In this document: positions 31,291-42,033 of the stretch, one piece after another
Layout of the letters: each line of letters starts with the position of its first letter
How positions within the stretch are numbered: the first letter of the stretch is position 1
DNA from: Limnephilus marmoratus
Taxonomy: Eukaryota > Arthropoda > Insecta > Trichoptera > Limnephilidae
Assembly: GCA_917880885.1 (NCBI GenBank)
Contig: OU862918.1
Coordinates: forward strand, 29,101,988 to 29,165,987
Direction: 5' to 3'
Length of the DNA: 64,000 bases
Program-made: the position numbers and the translations under genes
The notes under the pieces: model-generated
Databases searched by the model: none
Seen by the model: the letters and a program-made list of their open reading frames with translations, nothing else
What the model was told of the DNA's origin: nothing

Positions 31291-31966
31291 CACCATTCCT
31301 CTTTTCCGATAATTTGAAATTATGGCCTAGAACACTCTTGAAGGGTGAAAGCCAGAAACAAAAAAATATATACTATACACTTTTATCTATTTGTCTGAGT
31401 TCAGCAGCTTAGACATAAAATCTAAGTGCAAGACGTGCACGTATTTACCGTCAAAAGTTCGCTACACAATAGCTTTGTTTCAAACTAATAATAACTTGCA
31501 GCACAAACAGAGACTCGCAGCAATGTACAGGAGGTTTTTTGCTCAAATTAAAACACGTACTCTGTGTACTCGTACGGTCGAACGTGAGCTTTGCTGAGGG
31601 AGGTTATTAACCACACCGTCCAACGCTGGGAATATAAATATATATTTTTTAACCAAATAAAGCATTCTTTTTGAATTGGACTCTTAACGCCTGATTAGAA
31701 TGGCCACAATCCTATTAAATAAAGGTTTACAAATACATACAATTTACTTGTAGTAGACGTGAACACACTTTAAAAATCCGTAGTTTTGTCCTTCAACGTC
31801 CACATAGTCCACATACCTTTGACTGACCAACATGACCTTTTCATGCATTCTATTTTAGATGTTGGTGTGGAATTGTCACCAATTTAGTGATTACATAGGG
31901 TGTTAAGGGACAAACTTGACTTACTTTAACCAGTGATTGCTGACAATATTTGGAGTAAAAAAGTAA
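31291..31966. other. No feature recognised
   Basis: Contains a 68-codon plus ORF at 31391-31597 with several Cys but no motif known to me. Otherwise AT-rich. Confidence 0.35.
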
Positions 31967-32230
31967 ATGAAGTTTTGGTTCCCGGTGTCGTATTCGATGT
32001 TTTTTTCAACTCAAAAAATAGAAAACAGAAGTTATTGGACAGTTGTATGTGAAGTGAAGGGTTGGTCAGTTATTCTGCTGAGTCCTACTGGACAAAAAAA
32101 ATTGTTCGATTTTGAAGAAAAAAATTGGGAAAAAGTAATCAAAAAAGTCACCGCAGTCAAAAATTTCGTTAAAATTTTAAATTTCTTGGTTAAAGCATAT
32201 CAAGTGCGTCCCAACATGTATGTGTCTTAA
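31967..32230 (+). other. 87-codon ORF, unrecognised, probably LINE 5' flank
   Basis: The frame is Lys/Phe/Val-rich with no motif I can name. It leads directly into a LINE C-terminal fragment, so it could be a decayed upstream LINE segment or chance. Confidence 0.2.
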
Positions 32231-32510
32231 ATGATATTATGAATACATCCAAAGTTAAAGCTGATTTTGGACAAAGGAATTATAAGTACGCATCCATTAA
32301 GTTCTTTAATTCACTTTCACAAATAATAAAGAAAACGGACAATGAAAAAGATTTCAAAAACAAATCACACAAATCAAAGAGAAATTATACAACATAAAAA
32401 AAACAGAACCTAAATAATCAGCAATTAATTAAAACCTATTCTGCCTCAGCACAGGACTCGAGGAAGAATAAAAAAATATTATAAATTAAGATTGTTTATA
32501 ATTTAATATT
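32231..32510 (+). pseudogene. LINE RT C-terminal fragment and 3' UTR
   Basis: ADFGQRNYKYASIKFFNSLS with an IIK that follows parallels GQRNYTYFATKLHNILP at about 16717. The 3' UTR contains GCCTCAGCACAGGACTCGAG, as in that copy. Short, 5'-truncated and abutting the 3' end of the next LINE in the opposite orientation. Confidence 0.6.
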
Positions 32511-32526
32511 ACCTTCGTAAAAAAAT

Positions 32527-35500
32527 AATTGTATTTATTTATTTATTTGTTTGTTTACGCCTTGATGGCTTTTACATATAAAATAAATTGTACAGGAGCA
32601 TTATAACAAGTATACAGTATCATAAGTATATAGTACATAAAATGATAAACAGAGCTAGAAAGATATAAGTAGACTTTACATAAGTAGGTATCAATATTCG
32701 AGTAATTGTTTACAAATGAGTTCAACTAGCGGATTCGTATTTGGGCTCACGCTACATTATATTCAATAATTATTGTCACAATATCACACAAAATGTGATT
32801 CCAAATATACTCGAAGCATACCGGTATTGCAGTGGTGTAAAACATTTTTAACGATTAATATAAAAGTAGGTAATTTTCTTGTAATTAATTATTTTTTTAA
32901 TTATAATTATTTATTTTTTTTTTTGCTATCAAATGTATGTATGTTTGTTATAATTATGAAAAAGAAAAAAAAAAGAAAAGGTACACAGTAATTACATATG
33001 TAAATAAGTAAGTAGGTACTATGAATGTAGTTATAATGAATGTAGTTACAGAGCAGTGGGTATTAAGTTTGTTACTGTTAACAATGTGAAACATTTAAGG
33101 ATTTTTACATTAGTTTGTTATTATCAGGAAAAAAATAAAATAAAAGGTACACAGCAATTACATATATGTATAAAGAAGTAAGTAGATACTATGAAAGTAG
33201 TTACAGAGCAATGGGTATTAAATTTGTTACTTTAACAATCTGGAACATTTAAGGATTTTTGCATCTGCATACATATACGCTTTTTGAAGGAAGCGATGTT
33301 TTTATAAAAAAATATATCGACAGAGCAAGTTTCATTCCCCACACGATGCAATCTCTGAAGACAGGAGTTAAACATAAAATTAGTGCGAGAAGCAACTACG
33401 TTAAATGGAGCATGGAGTCTGGTGTTGTAATTGTTAGGTACTTGATAATTTATCATGTTCACAAGTTCAGGGCTATCCAAATATCCGTTGATAATTTTAA
33501 ATAATAATAAAACATCACAGATTTTTCTTCGCTGTGACAATTCGGGTAATTTAAGCAATTGCATTAAATAATTATAATTTAAATTTTCTATTGGAATTTT
33601 TAATTTGTAATTTATATGCCTTAAAAATTTATGTTGTACTCTTTCAATTTTGTGTGAATGCACATTGTATAATGGCGACCAGAGAGAGGAATTATACTCG
33701 AGAATACTTCTGACTAGCGTTATGTATAGCGTTTTGAGTGTATTAGTATGCATTAGATCTTTGGACGATCTTAATACAAAACCGAGACATTTAAGTGCTT
33801 TATTCGTGATTGCATCAATGTGGGGGACAAATGTCATCTTGTTAACAAAAACGACGCCCAGATCCTTTATTAATGTTACTGTAGAAAGATTCACATTGTT
33901 AATGTGATATTGAAAGAGTATTGGATTTTTATTTCGAGAAAAACTTATAGATTGACATTTGTTAATGTTTAAAAATAAATCATTTATGTTACACCAATTA
34001 TATAATCGATCCAAGTTGTTTTGCAATACAAGACAGTCCATTAAATTTCTTATAATAGTGTATATTTTCAAGTCATCAGCAAACAATAGGAAATGGATAC
34101 CTTCAAATATTGAAACAATGTCATTGATAAATAGCAAAAAAAGAATAGGACCTAGATGAGAACCTTGGGGCACCCCACTTGAAGCTTCAATTTCGTTTGA
34201 CATATGGTTAGATAGTTTAACGTATAGTTTTCTAGATGTTAAATAGGTCTCAAACCATTTTAGTAGATTTCCTTTTATCCCATATACTTTTAGTTTGTTT
34301 AATAAGATTTTTTGGGAAACTTTGTCGAATGCTTTGCTGAAATCTGTGTAAATTGCATCCGTTTGCAATTTTGAATTTAGATTGTCTGAAATATATTTTT
34401 CGTATATAATTAAGTTTGTAAGTGTAGATCTTCCGGATATAAATCCATGTTGGTGGGGGGAAATAATTTTACGAGCCTGTAATATAAATTTTGATAGAAC
34501 TACGGATTCAAACAATTTAGGTATCGCTGATTGTATGCAAATAGGTCTGTAGTTAGAAGCATCCGTTTTATCACCCTTTTTATAGATGGGACTAAGGAAA
34601 CTGATTTTCCATTTTTGAGGGAAAAGGCCTGATGCTAATGATATATTGAATATATTGGTTAAATGACCTTTTAAGCTAGATACACAGTTTTTTAAATAAA
34701 TTGCTGGTATGGTGTCAGGGCCAGCGGATTTCTGACTATCTAATAGTGTAATTTTACGCTGAACATCGATTTCATCAATAACAAGGTCGTTGAAATCAAT
34801 AGAAATATTTGAGCTGAATTGAGGTATTTGGTTATTAGATGAGTTTACATCATATACTTCGCCAAAGCATTCGGCAAATAAGTCAGTAATTCCTTGAGGT
34901 GTATCAGCAATTTTACCATTGTAGTATATGATAGACGGAATACCAGATTCATTACTATTCAGATTGTTTACAAATTTGAATAAATTTTGAGGTTTATTTT
35001 GTAACGATTTCTCAATATTTTCCAGGTATTCTTTGTAACAAGAGATCGATATGTTTTTCACCCTTTTGCGTAAATTAGAAAAAAGTAGATAGTCATTTGG
35101 AGCTCGAGATATTTTGAATGTTTTATGTGCAAGTTTTTTTGACTGGATGGTACAAATTAGCTCTTTGCTAAACCATTTGGGGTAATTAGATGTCCTACAT
35201 TTTGTAATAGGGACGTACAGTTCAATTGATTTGTTAATTATACAGTAAAAAGATTCTATTATATCATTGATGTTATTACAATTACTAATGAAGTTCCAGT
35301 CTGATTTAGCGAGAAACTCGTTAATCTTAGGATAATCAGCTTTATAAAAATTTAATTTTTCTTTAGAAGACTCTAAATTTAAATTTTGTAGAGATATGTG
35401 CTTAACAAAAAGTGGTGGGTGGTAGTTATCAATTGTTGAAACATTGTCATTTGCATGTTGTACACTTATATTGCTGGAATTGCTAAAAATTAAGTCTAAT

Positions 35501-35661
35501 AGATTATTGTTGCAGTTATATATAAAGTTCACTTGTCTAAGATTTAGGAAACATGACATTTCTATAAGTTCACGAGAACCATTATTGGACGTGGAATTTG
35601 CAACTAAATAAATATTAAAAATAGATTGAATGTGTGTATCAAGTCTAGACCGTGTTGTCAT
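32527..35661 (-). mobile_element. CR1/Jockey-type LINE, 5'-truncated, minus strand
   Basis: The 3' end is a (TTTA)n/(TTTG)n run at about 32531-32558, followed on plus by TTTACGCC; the ORF at 33232-35661 fills most of the copy and the 3' UTR is about 700 bp. The 5' break lies in the endonuclease domain near 35640. A decayed sister copy lies at 1697-3500 with the same tail motif. Confidence 0.8.
33232..35661 (-). CDS. LINE ORF2 remnant: endonuclease C-terminus, reverse transcriptase
   Basis: This ORF of 809 codons is the longest in the window. Residues 20-90 are the end of an APE-type endonuclease: NLLDLIFSN and IDNYHPPL, with the catalytic His at 81. RT follows: the LSPIYKKGD finger at ~356-363 and NYRPICI at ~370, AIYTDFSKAFDKV with motif-A Asp at ~440, SSGVPQGSHLGP at ~494, LLFADDLKIY with the catalytic Asp pair at 529-530. 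The thumb and C-terminus have TNKALKCLGFVLRS, LVRSILEYNSSLWSP and HKIERVQHKFLRH. The frame has no stop, so the copy is relatively young, but the N-terminal endonuclease and any ORF1 are missing, so it cannot move by itself. The first codons before the endonuclease match may be flanking sequence. CR1/Jockey assignment is by motif recall. Confidence 0.85.
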   Translation of the reverse strand: MTTRSRLDTHIQSIFNIYLVANSTSNNGSRELIEMSCFLNLRQVNFIYNCNNNLLDLIFSNSSNISVQHANDNVSTIDNYHPPLFVKHISLQNLNLESSKEKLNFYKADYPKINEFLAKSDWNFISNCNNINDIIESFYCIINKSIELYVPITKCRTSNYPKWFSKELICTIQSKKLAHKTFKISRAPNDYLLFSNLRKRVKNISISCYKEYLENIEKSLQNKPQNLFKFVNNLNSNESGIPSIIYYNGKIADTPQGITDLFAECFGEVYDVNSSNNQIPQFSSNISIDFNDLVIDEIDVQRKITLLDSQKSAGPDTIPAIYLKNCVSSLKGHLTNIFNISLASGLFPQKWKISFLSPIYKKGDKTDASNYRPICIQSAIPKLFESVVLSKFILQARKIISPHQHGFISGRSTLTNLIIYEKYISDNLNSKLQTDAIYTDFSKAFDKVSQKILLNKLKVYGIKGNLLKWFETYLTSRKLYVKLSNHMSNEIEASSGVPQGSHLGPILFLLFINDIVSIFEGIHFLLFADDLKIYTIIRNLMDCLVLQNNLDRLYNWCNINDLFLNINKCQSISFSRNKNPILFQYHINNVNLSTVTLIKDLGVVFVNKMTFVPHIDAITNKALKCLGFVLRSSKDLMHTNTLKTLYITLVRSILEYNSSLWSPLYNVHSHKIERVQHKFLRHINYKLKIPIENLNYNYLMQLLKLPELSQRRKICDVLLLFKIINGYLDSPELVNMINYQVPNNYNTRLHAPFNVVASRTNFMFNSCLQRLHRVGNETCSVDIFFYKNIASFKKRICMQMQKSLNVPDC

Positions 35662-36164
35662 AACTCTTCTTTATTCAGATCAATACTCTTAAGAATTTGT
35701 ATTTACGTTACAATATTGATACAACACACGTGGAGGTCTAGACAGCCCATAACTCCTACTCTGTCGTACCGACGCACTGTGGTCTCAAAGATCGATCCAA
35801 CTGTTCTTTATTATCTGCCTTACCTGCTTACAATCTTTTTTATGCCTTCTCTATGAACCCTTTTGTTTACTGATCTAAAGATTTAAATTTTTATGACTTA
35901 ACTGAACTGTTTTCATAGTGATTTGGAAATAAATTCACTTAAATAAATGTTAAATTAGAAAAAAATATAAACGGTAGGTACAGCAAAAAAAAAATCGAAA
36001 ACAATTTTAACGAAGTTTATGTAAGGATATAATGGATTTTGACACTACTACATTTTTATTTAATAAAATAAAGATATTGATCGCTATCGATAAGTTATTT
36101 CTTATAGGAATTGTCTCGTTTAAACGTCATATATAAACGTTCAGTACACAAACTAGACAATGTG
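35662..36164. other. Unassigned flank; possible LTR-like remnant
   Basis: On the minus strand 35661-35860 has CTGAATAAAGAAGAG, a poly(A)-signal-like word, and a promoter-less but LTR-like composition. I find no second copy or TG/CA termini, so it is not called. 35870-36164 is AT-rich. Confidence 0.25.
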
Positions 36165-36400
36165 TTTAAAAAAATCATCATGTACAGACATGGAGTCTTC
36201 TTCATCTTCTTCCTTGCACTGTCCCAACTCATTGCCTAGGTAGGCTGTTAGGGTCGGTTCTTTTCGTTCTCAGGTTGTAACTTCTTCGGTTCTGGGTATC
36301 GCTTTCATCCAGGCCGCTTCTCTGTAGTATTTTGGAGCGTTGAGTTATCCAGGAGTTCTTTGGTCTTCCTTTGGATGACTGTCCATGAAGTTCATAGTCA
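36165..36400 (-). pseudogene. RTE-type LINE C-terminal fragment
   Basis: The minus strand reads SSKGRPKNSWITQRS, then LQRSGLDESDTQNRRSYN, close to the G-R-P-x-x-x-W ... D-A-Q-D-R-x-x-W end of RTE-like LINE proteins. It ends with GAAGAAGATGAAGAAGACTC, a tail type common for RTE. Substitutions and a lost Trp show decay. Confidence 0.5.
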
Positions 36401-36959
36401 TTGCCTGATTCACTGTATTGTCATAGACATATAGAGTTACAAGTAGTAAAAAAATCCTACAAATCGAACCAGTTTTGGAGAAGAAAAATTAAACTCCTCC
36501 TCAAAACCTCGACTTTATTTAGGTATTATCAGCCTGAGGTGCAATTGTGCCTTTAGCTCGGTATCTAGGGGAGTTAGAGCGACAGTGACAGTAACAGTTT
36601 CGTAAAATACCTATTGTTCAAATTTCTCGGCGACCGGGTTTCCTTTTAATCTATTCATTGGGCACAGCACAAATACACCATTTCCAGGCCGATTGTTCTG
36701 CCAAGGCAGTGCAATTTTTTTAATTAATCAATGAGGACTAATTAAGGCCCTACTGAAACATTTCACCAATTTCACAGTGTCAGTTTCAGCGCGTCGAACG
36801 AAAAATAACTCCTTCTGCAGAAAGCCGCTCGCAAGCTCTAAAAAAACCGTAACAAATAGTGATGGACAATGATGATTCTAATTTTCTCCAGCCAAATACT
36901 CAGACATATGTTCTGAATAAATAAATAATAATCAACACGGTCAACGACAATTACCCCGC
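36401..36959. other. No feature recognised
   Basis: Mixed-composition sequence with no ORF or repeat matched in the window. Confidence 0.4.
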
Positions 36960-37505
36960 CGTGTATCGCCGCCCTGGGAACCATTTATTGGATAACCAAC
37001 ACCACTGCCATAGGTCACCTCTAGTGGTTCGCTACGTTTGATGAGGTTTGTCCGGGTCTTGGCGGTGGACGCGTCTGCCTACAAGCTTCATGCATGTCGG
37101 TTTGGTATAGAGTTGTTGAGGGTGTCCCTTTGACTTCTACAGCCGTACTCCCTCGGAACATCGCCTTGCACCGCAGTGGGAGGGATGGATTCATACATTC
37201 GTCACTCCTGGATACACTGACCTCAGATTCCTATTCACCCTTAATACCTTTTCCTTCCCAGAACTTCCTCTCCTTCCTTTCCTAAAAAGACCCTCCACAC
37301 AGCATCCTCAAAGATGACATAGACCCTGAGGGGAATTATTTTCCTCAAGAAGTTGGAGGAGTGGATTCACACATCCGTCACTCATGGACTCCTTGATCCC
37401 CAGATCCTTCACATCTTTTCCCTCACATAACTCCTCTCCTTTTTTTTCCTCAAAAGACCCTTCACACAGCAACTCCAAAGATGACGTAGGTCCTGAGGGT
37501 TTTTT
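36960..37505 (+). repeat. S1 retroposon with duplicated 3' third
   Basis: The S1 body runs from GTATCGCCGCCCTGGGAACC to ATGACATAGACCCTGAGGGG at about 37340. The 3' third (TCCGTCACTC, CAGATCC, ACCCTTCACACAGCAACTCC, GATGACGTAGGTCCTGAG) then appears again at 37345-37500. The poly(A) end is replaced by a T-rich stretch. Either an internal duplication or a second, truncated insertion. Confidence 0.7.
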
Positions 37506-37654
37506 CCTCGTTTTTTTTCGTAACAAAAGAATTGTCTATAGATTTTTTAAATTATAGATATTTTAAATAGGTACCTATGTTAGGTACCAGATTTGATTGA
37601 TTGTTCTTTTAATATACAAAAATGAATATTTGTAATATGTGAAAAATGATAATT

Positions 37655-37832
37655 TGAATTTAAAAAATGCAATAGCTGGCATGCGAGTTGTTTTAAAATT
37701 GAATGTACTGGGACTGAATATATGGAACGCGGGAGGGTGGTTGGCGGGATGGGGAAGCGGGAGTGGTGAGAGGGTAGGCGGGGAAGGTGGAAGGGGAATG
37801 CGGGTGGGGAAGGGGACGCGGGATATCTAACA
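37655..37832 (+). mobile_element. HelA fragment with purine tract
   Basis: TGCAATAGCTGGCATGCGAG, TTGAATGTACTGG and GGAACGCGGGAGGGTGG match HelA around 5410-5470. The G-rich tract runs about 37725-37820. Both element ends are missing. Confidence 0.5.
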
Positions 37833-37989
37833 CCTATTAAGTACTATACCACAAAACTTTACCGAGAAGAAGCCGAGACGAGATTCTGAGCAATTTGCAC
37901 GTCTCTGTTTCACTCTGCTCAGCTTTGCTTCTATGGAAACGCACCCTTAGATAAGGGCACTTACGACAATTTATTGCAACCAAAGGTTC

Positions 37990-38178
37990 TACTATTTATT
38001 GCAACCAAATGTATTATGTAATTTGTATTTGAAATTAAAAAATGGTTAAAATGCTGTATTTTGTATTTCAAATACATGACTTGAAAGTATTTGGTATTTC
38101 GTATTTTAAATACGCGCGAAAAAGTGTTTTGTAATTTGTATTTTAATTACAGCAAAGTATGTATTTTGCCCAGCCCTG
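37990..38178 (-). mobile_element. Terminal fragment of a hAT-like element
   Basis: On the minus strand it begins CAGGGCTGGGCAAAATACAT and continues with repeated AAATACAAA-type words. Such TATTTTGTATTT-rich ends with CAGGGCTGGGC termini are known for some animal hAT elements by recall. No mate or 8-bp duplication seen. Confidence 0.4.
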
Positions 38179-38187
38179 CCCATGGTT

Positions 38188-38275
38188 CAAGAATTTTTTC
38201 CTGACAAACTGATCTCGCGCAGAGGAGATATTCCATGGCCACCAGGCTGCCCGGATCTAACCCCAGCTGATTTTT
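38188..38275 (+). pseudogene. mariner-type transposase fragment
   Basis: The frame reads FPDKLISRRGDIPWPPGCPD followed by LTPADFF. This is the end of the DDD/E catalytic core of mariner-type transposases, with the third acidic residue in LTPADFF; compare FPDRVISRRGDHNWPPRSCD in the mariner at 56056-56771. The reading stops exactly where the MITE at 38276 begins and does not resume after it. Confidence 0.7.
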
Positions 38276-38406
38276 TGAAGTAAAACTTCTTTACGCATGC
38301 TTGACTTGGGGAGTAAGCTGGTGAATGCGTGACGAGAGCGTTATGAAAATCGGGCGAGGCGAACGGAAGTTGAGAGAGAGATATAAGTTAGTGATGTTTT
38401 ACTTCA
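38276..38406. mobile_element. Small MITE (131 bp)
   Basis: The termini TGAAGTAAAAC and GTTTTACTTCA are perfect inverse 11-mers. The inside contains GCATGCTTGACTTGGGGAG and GGCGAGGCGAACGG. No ORF and no certain target duplication. A related terminus occurs near 13619. Confidence 0.6.
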
Positions 38407-38689
38407 GTCGTGTGGTCTAAAGCACACCCGTTTTTTTTATAAACCTAAAATTTTATCTTACAAGTCGAGTCTACGTTGATAAACCAGCGACTACACTCCA
38501 ATTTGTGGCGACGCATTATCTTTCGCCTTCAGAAGAACATCGAGAAACATCTGATATTCGCGCAGCGCTGGCAAGCCACTCACCTATGTACCTACCTACC
38601 TACTGCTGCAGCCGCCGATGAATGATAATATCGCCACCGCCTAGAAAGGTCTAGAGTTTACAAGCCGCCGGAATATTCGGCACCGCGTA

Positions 38690-39366
38690 TGTTCCAGTAC
38701 CTTCCAGTGTGCACATTGCCGGCGAATGGAACATTACTCCACCGGTCGCGCTGGTATATATAAAGCGACTAAACTCGGCGCTAGCTCAGTCAGTCTCACA
38801 CTAACCGTCGGTCAACAGCTCGTCGTAACAGATCTCCGCACAAGTGCTCCTGCAGTGCTCCACATATCCAGGGCAGCTTCCCGAGGTCCACCACCACGTC
38901 TCAGCTACAAGGTCCATCGTGTCTTCGGCTCCTGAGATCAGCTACATCCCGCGACTTACAAGGCTTGCGTCACCTTCAGTCCAGGGATTAGCTCACCACT
39001 TCATGGCACCCCGAAGCCCACCATGCTTCGCTGCCATGGAAACACGCTCCGCCTCGCCAGGACTACCTGCTGGTGGCTCAGCTCACCGAGCCACACACCG
39101 TTCATCTCCGCGTCTTAAAGCGTCGAGCAACGGCCTGGAAGATAGGTCATCTCCACTGCCATGGTGTCGAGCAACTCGCTGACCTTTACCACACCATCTC
39201 CATCACATCTGTACGCCTGCAGCATCTCATCACGGCACCCTGCATACATCGTGTTACTGCTTTACCGACCTCGCTACGTAGCCTCAATAAACGACTGACT
39301 CATACTTCGACTTGATGCCTTTTATTTCTCGTTCTGTCTCCCGCTCCCTCAAATTAAAGGAGAACA
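38690..39366 (+). promoter_or_regulatory. LTR-like transcription unit: TATA box, initiator, poly(A) signal
   Basis: GGTATATATAAAGCG at about 38751-38765 is a strong TATA box. About 30 bp downstream lies GCTCAGTCAGTCTCAC, an insect initiator-like TCAGT. CCTCAATAAACGAC near 39290 is a poly(A) signal. The proposed ends are TGTTCCAG and GGAGAACA (TGTTC/GAACA), which would make a 677-bp solo LTR, but the flanks do not form a duplication. The inside is GC-rich with Ser/Pro-rich chance ORFs. GTGGCGACGC near 38515 resembles a primer-binding-site word, so other LTR pieces may be involved. Confidence 0.45.
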
Positions 39367-40091
39367 TATTTTCAAGTAATGGTCAACATGCCAGAGATTT
39401 AAGAAAATCTAAGTACCAGATTTGAGGAATGCCAACGGCGAGATGGCGGTCATTTTGACGAAATTATTTTAACGAAATGATTTCCCCGCATATTTTTGTT
39501 CTCATCAATAAATCATTTATCTAAATACAATAATTTTTTTCATGGTTATTTCAAAAGTGAAAATGTTTATTGCCCACCCTATATAAAGATTACTTTAAAT
39601 ATTGTTTTCAAGTTAAGCTTCGTCTTAAAACATAGGTGAAGCTGGGTTATTATAATCTCTTTTGTATATCCAATATTATTAAAGCAGTCAATCCAAGATC
39701 CAACTTTTACAAACCTTCATTACATATATTTTTTGAAAATGTATTTTTAATGTCTCTGCCATCACAGCCAATCTGACAAAAAAATTATGCAGAATGTTTC
39801 GCGTTTGTCATACGAAATCGTCCATAAAACCCCGAAACAAAAGATAAGCGACATCTCGTTTTATTTCATTTTTATTGTATGGATAAAAATTTATCGTGTA
39901 CTGAAATAATAAATCATCCCAGACAGAAACAACACGATAGTTTCGGATTGCATCTGATTCGTTATATTAACGTTTAGTGCCATCACCGAAACAATGGTTG
40001 CTTTTATGATTGGACGGTTCGATAACCCGAATAGACAACGTAAATTGTCCACGCTATGATTTTGGGAAGTAATGTACAAAATATTATCTTA
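39367..40091. other. No feature recognised
   Basis: AT-rich sequence between the LTR-like unit and HelB. Confidence 0.45.
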
Positions 40092-40560
40092 TCTTATGTG
40101 TATATATAATTCTCGTGTCACGGTGTTTGTGGTCACACTCCTCCGAAACGGCTCGACCGATTTTTATGATTTTTTTTAATGTATGTTTGGTAGGTATGAC
40201 AGGTCTTAAAGTATATTTTATACCGCTAGGTGATTAGGGTGTCAATATCCAGAAGATTTTTTCAATTTTTTTGACAATTTTTGTTGGTGTATTTTTTTTA
40301 TTTGGCATTTCAAACAGAACGTAATTATTTATGTTATTTAATAACAGATGGCGCTACGTCCGCCTCATCGAATTTTCATCCACACACGCGCAAGTCACAG
40401 GAGAAGCGTCGTGTCGTGTCATTTTCACATTTAATTCGGCATTTGTTATGTATCACAACGCGGTGTGTGCAAAATTTTGTACGATTTATTTTAAATTATC
40501 TAGTGCGTGAGAAAAAAAATCATGTATATGAGAGAGTATGTGAGATGTCTATGCGTTGCT
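40092..40560 (+). mobile_element. HelB Helitron copy, 5' part
   Basis: It starts TCTTATGTGTATATATAATT then CTCGTGTCACGGTGTTTGTG, flanked by A on the left. It includes ACAGATGGCGCTACGTCCGC. The helicase vestige and the CTAG end are missing; around 40450-40560 it passes into HelA-like sequence. Confidence 0.6.
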
Positions 40561-40800
40561 AAACCATTCATCCGATTGCTATGAAACTTTGGGGATTTGA
40601 TGTGCGCATGCCCGCGATAGTTTCTGTATATAACAGTGAGCTCTGGCGTCGTGAAAATGCGTTGCTAAACCGTTCATCCAATTGCGAGGAAACTTTGGTG
40701 AGTTGTTGTGAGCACGCCCGCGAAGGTTTCTATATATATATCGATGAGCTCCGGTATTATGAATTTTATATTAAAACAATTGCAATAGGTGGCACGCGAG
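40561..40800 (+). mobile_element. HelA-like fragment with internal duplication
   Basis: A ~115-bp segment is present twice in a row: AAACCATTCATCCGATTGCT ... GAGCTCTGGCGT and AAACCGTTCATCCAATTGCG ... GAGCTCCGGTAT. It ends with CAATTGCAATAGGTGGCACG, as in HelA near 5415. Inverse relatives are at 44490-44640. No purine tract here. Confidence 0.5.
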
Positions 40801-40832
40801 CTGACTACGAGGATAATTCCCCGCAGGGCCCA

Positions 40833-41074
40833 ATGGCCGTTTTACACCATCTCTTTTTTCAGCCAGATTCCAGACCAAAGTCAACATTTTTCGCTTTACG
40901 CGATCGCTATTTTCATAAGTACGATTTCAATTGTCATCACTGTAAACAACACATAAACCACGCCGTTTGGTGTGATGCCAACTGAAATCGTAGATATGAA
41001 AATAGCGATCGCATAAAGCGAAAAATGTTGACTTTGGAATCGGGCTGAAAAAAGATATGGTTTAAAACGGCCAT
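40833..41074. mobile_element. MITE/foldback (242 bp, ~100-bp arms)
   Basis: The left arm (GGCCGTTTTACACCATCTCT, AAAGTCAACATTTTTCGC, GCGATCGCTATTTTCAT, ACGATTTCA) is the inverse of the right arm ending AAAACGGCCAT. The arms are about 100 bp around a ~45-bp loop. The loop contains CACGCCGTTTGGTGTGATG. No ORF. The ORF 40581-40985 running into it is fortuitous. Confidence 0.8.
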
Positions 41075-41104
41075 AAGTCATCTTTGGAAATAAGGAAGAA
41101 TAGG

Positions 41105-41447
41105 AAACTCTGTGGAAGAAAACGGTATGAGGGTTGGTAGGAATCTGGGAATCGGTGTGTCCAGGAGTGACGGACGTATGAATCCATCCTTGTACACGTG
41201 CAAGGCGATGTTCCGAAAGAGTGCTGCTGTAGAGGTCAAAAGGTCTCCCTCAACCAGTCTCTCCCGATCTGGCTTGCCACGTATTCTGTGGGAAGGTGCA
41301 TCCGCCGTTAAGACTCAGTTAAACCTCACTCAATGAACCCAGGCACTGTTGCTAACTCATCAAACGTAGCGAAACACTTGAGGTGACCTATGGTAGAGGT
41401 GTTTGTTATCTAAAAAATGGTTCCCCGCCTCCCAAATTGAAAACATA
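41105..41447 (-). repeat. S1 retroposon (minus strand)
   Basis: The reverse complement starts ATTTGGGAGGCGGGG and carries CACCTCTACCATAGGTCACC, GTTTCGCTACGTTTGATGAG and the long-form insert with AGACTGGTTGAGGGAGACC. It ends near the CTACCAACCCTCAT region without a poly(A) tail. Confidence 0.75.
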
Positions 41448-42033
41448 TGACAATTTGACAATTTAATGCAGACAATTAATAAATAAGAACTAAATGTTTT
41501 CAATACTACACCCAACCCAGAGCAGTGCCGGTTATGAACTCATTATACATTCAAATATGAGGTTGTGCTTGACTCCCGAATTTAACAAAATTTGTAAATG
41601 AAAACATCATAACTCTTTTTTGCAGAGTTTGCGTGTCAGAAGTTCATTTTGCCTTTAGAACAACATATTTACACGGTTGATGAGAACGGGTCGCTTCCAC
41701 GACTCGGCCGCGGAACGATTTACCGGCCTCTGTGTTTCCTCCCTACTACACCGTGGGTCTCTTCAAGACCCATATTCACTTCTTCCTCTCCTAAAAAAGA
41801 CCCTACACAAAGCAATATTACTTTAAATGTAATACTGATAATCTCGCAGTCGTTATTTTATTGTACGGGTACCGAACAATACTACACAATAAAATTTATT
41901 TCGTACATTGCAAAGGAGCTGCAAAACGCTATAAAAAATTTCTTCATTGATAGTATATTATTTCAAAAATACAAACTTTCGCTTGAAATAATGATCTCGC
42001 TTAAAGAGCGTTATAAATAAAAGTTCGAATGTT
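41448..42033. other. No gene; weak S1-like words near 41780-41815
   Basis: TTCCTCTCCTAAAAAAGACC and CTACACAAAGCA resemble the S1 3' third but the rest does not. The ORF 41649-42020 shows no known motif. Confidence 0.3.

Noticed and set aside
33259..34159. Several plus-strand ORFs opposite the 809-codon LINE ORF
   Set aside because: Antisense shadows; the minus strand carries the RT motifs.
35661..35860. LTR ending at the LINE 5' junction
   Set aside because: A poly(A)-like word on the minus strand is not enough; no TG/CA ends, second copy or duplication found.
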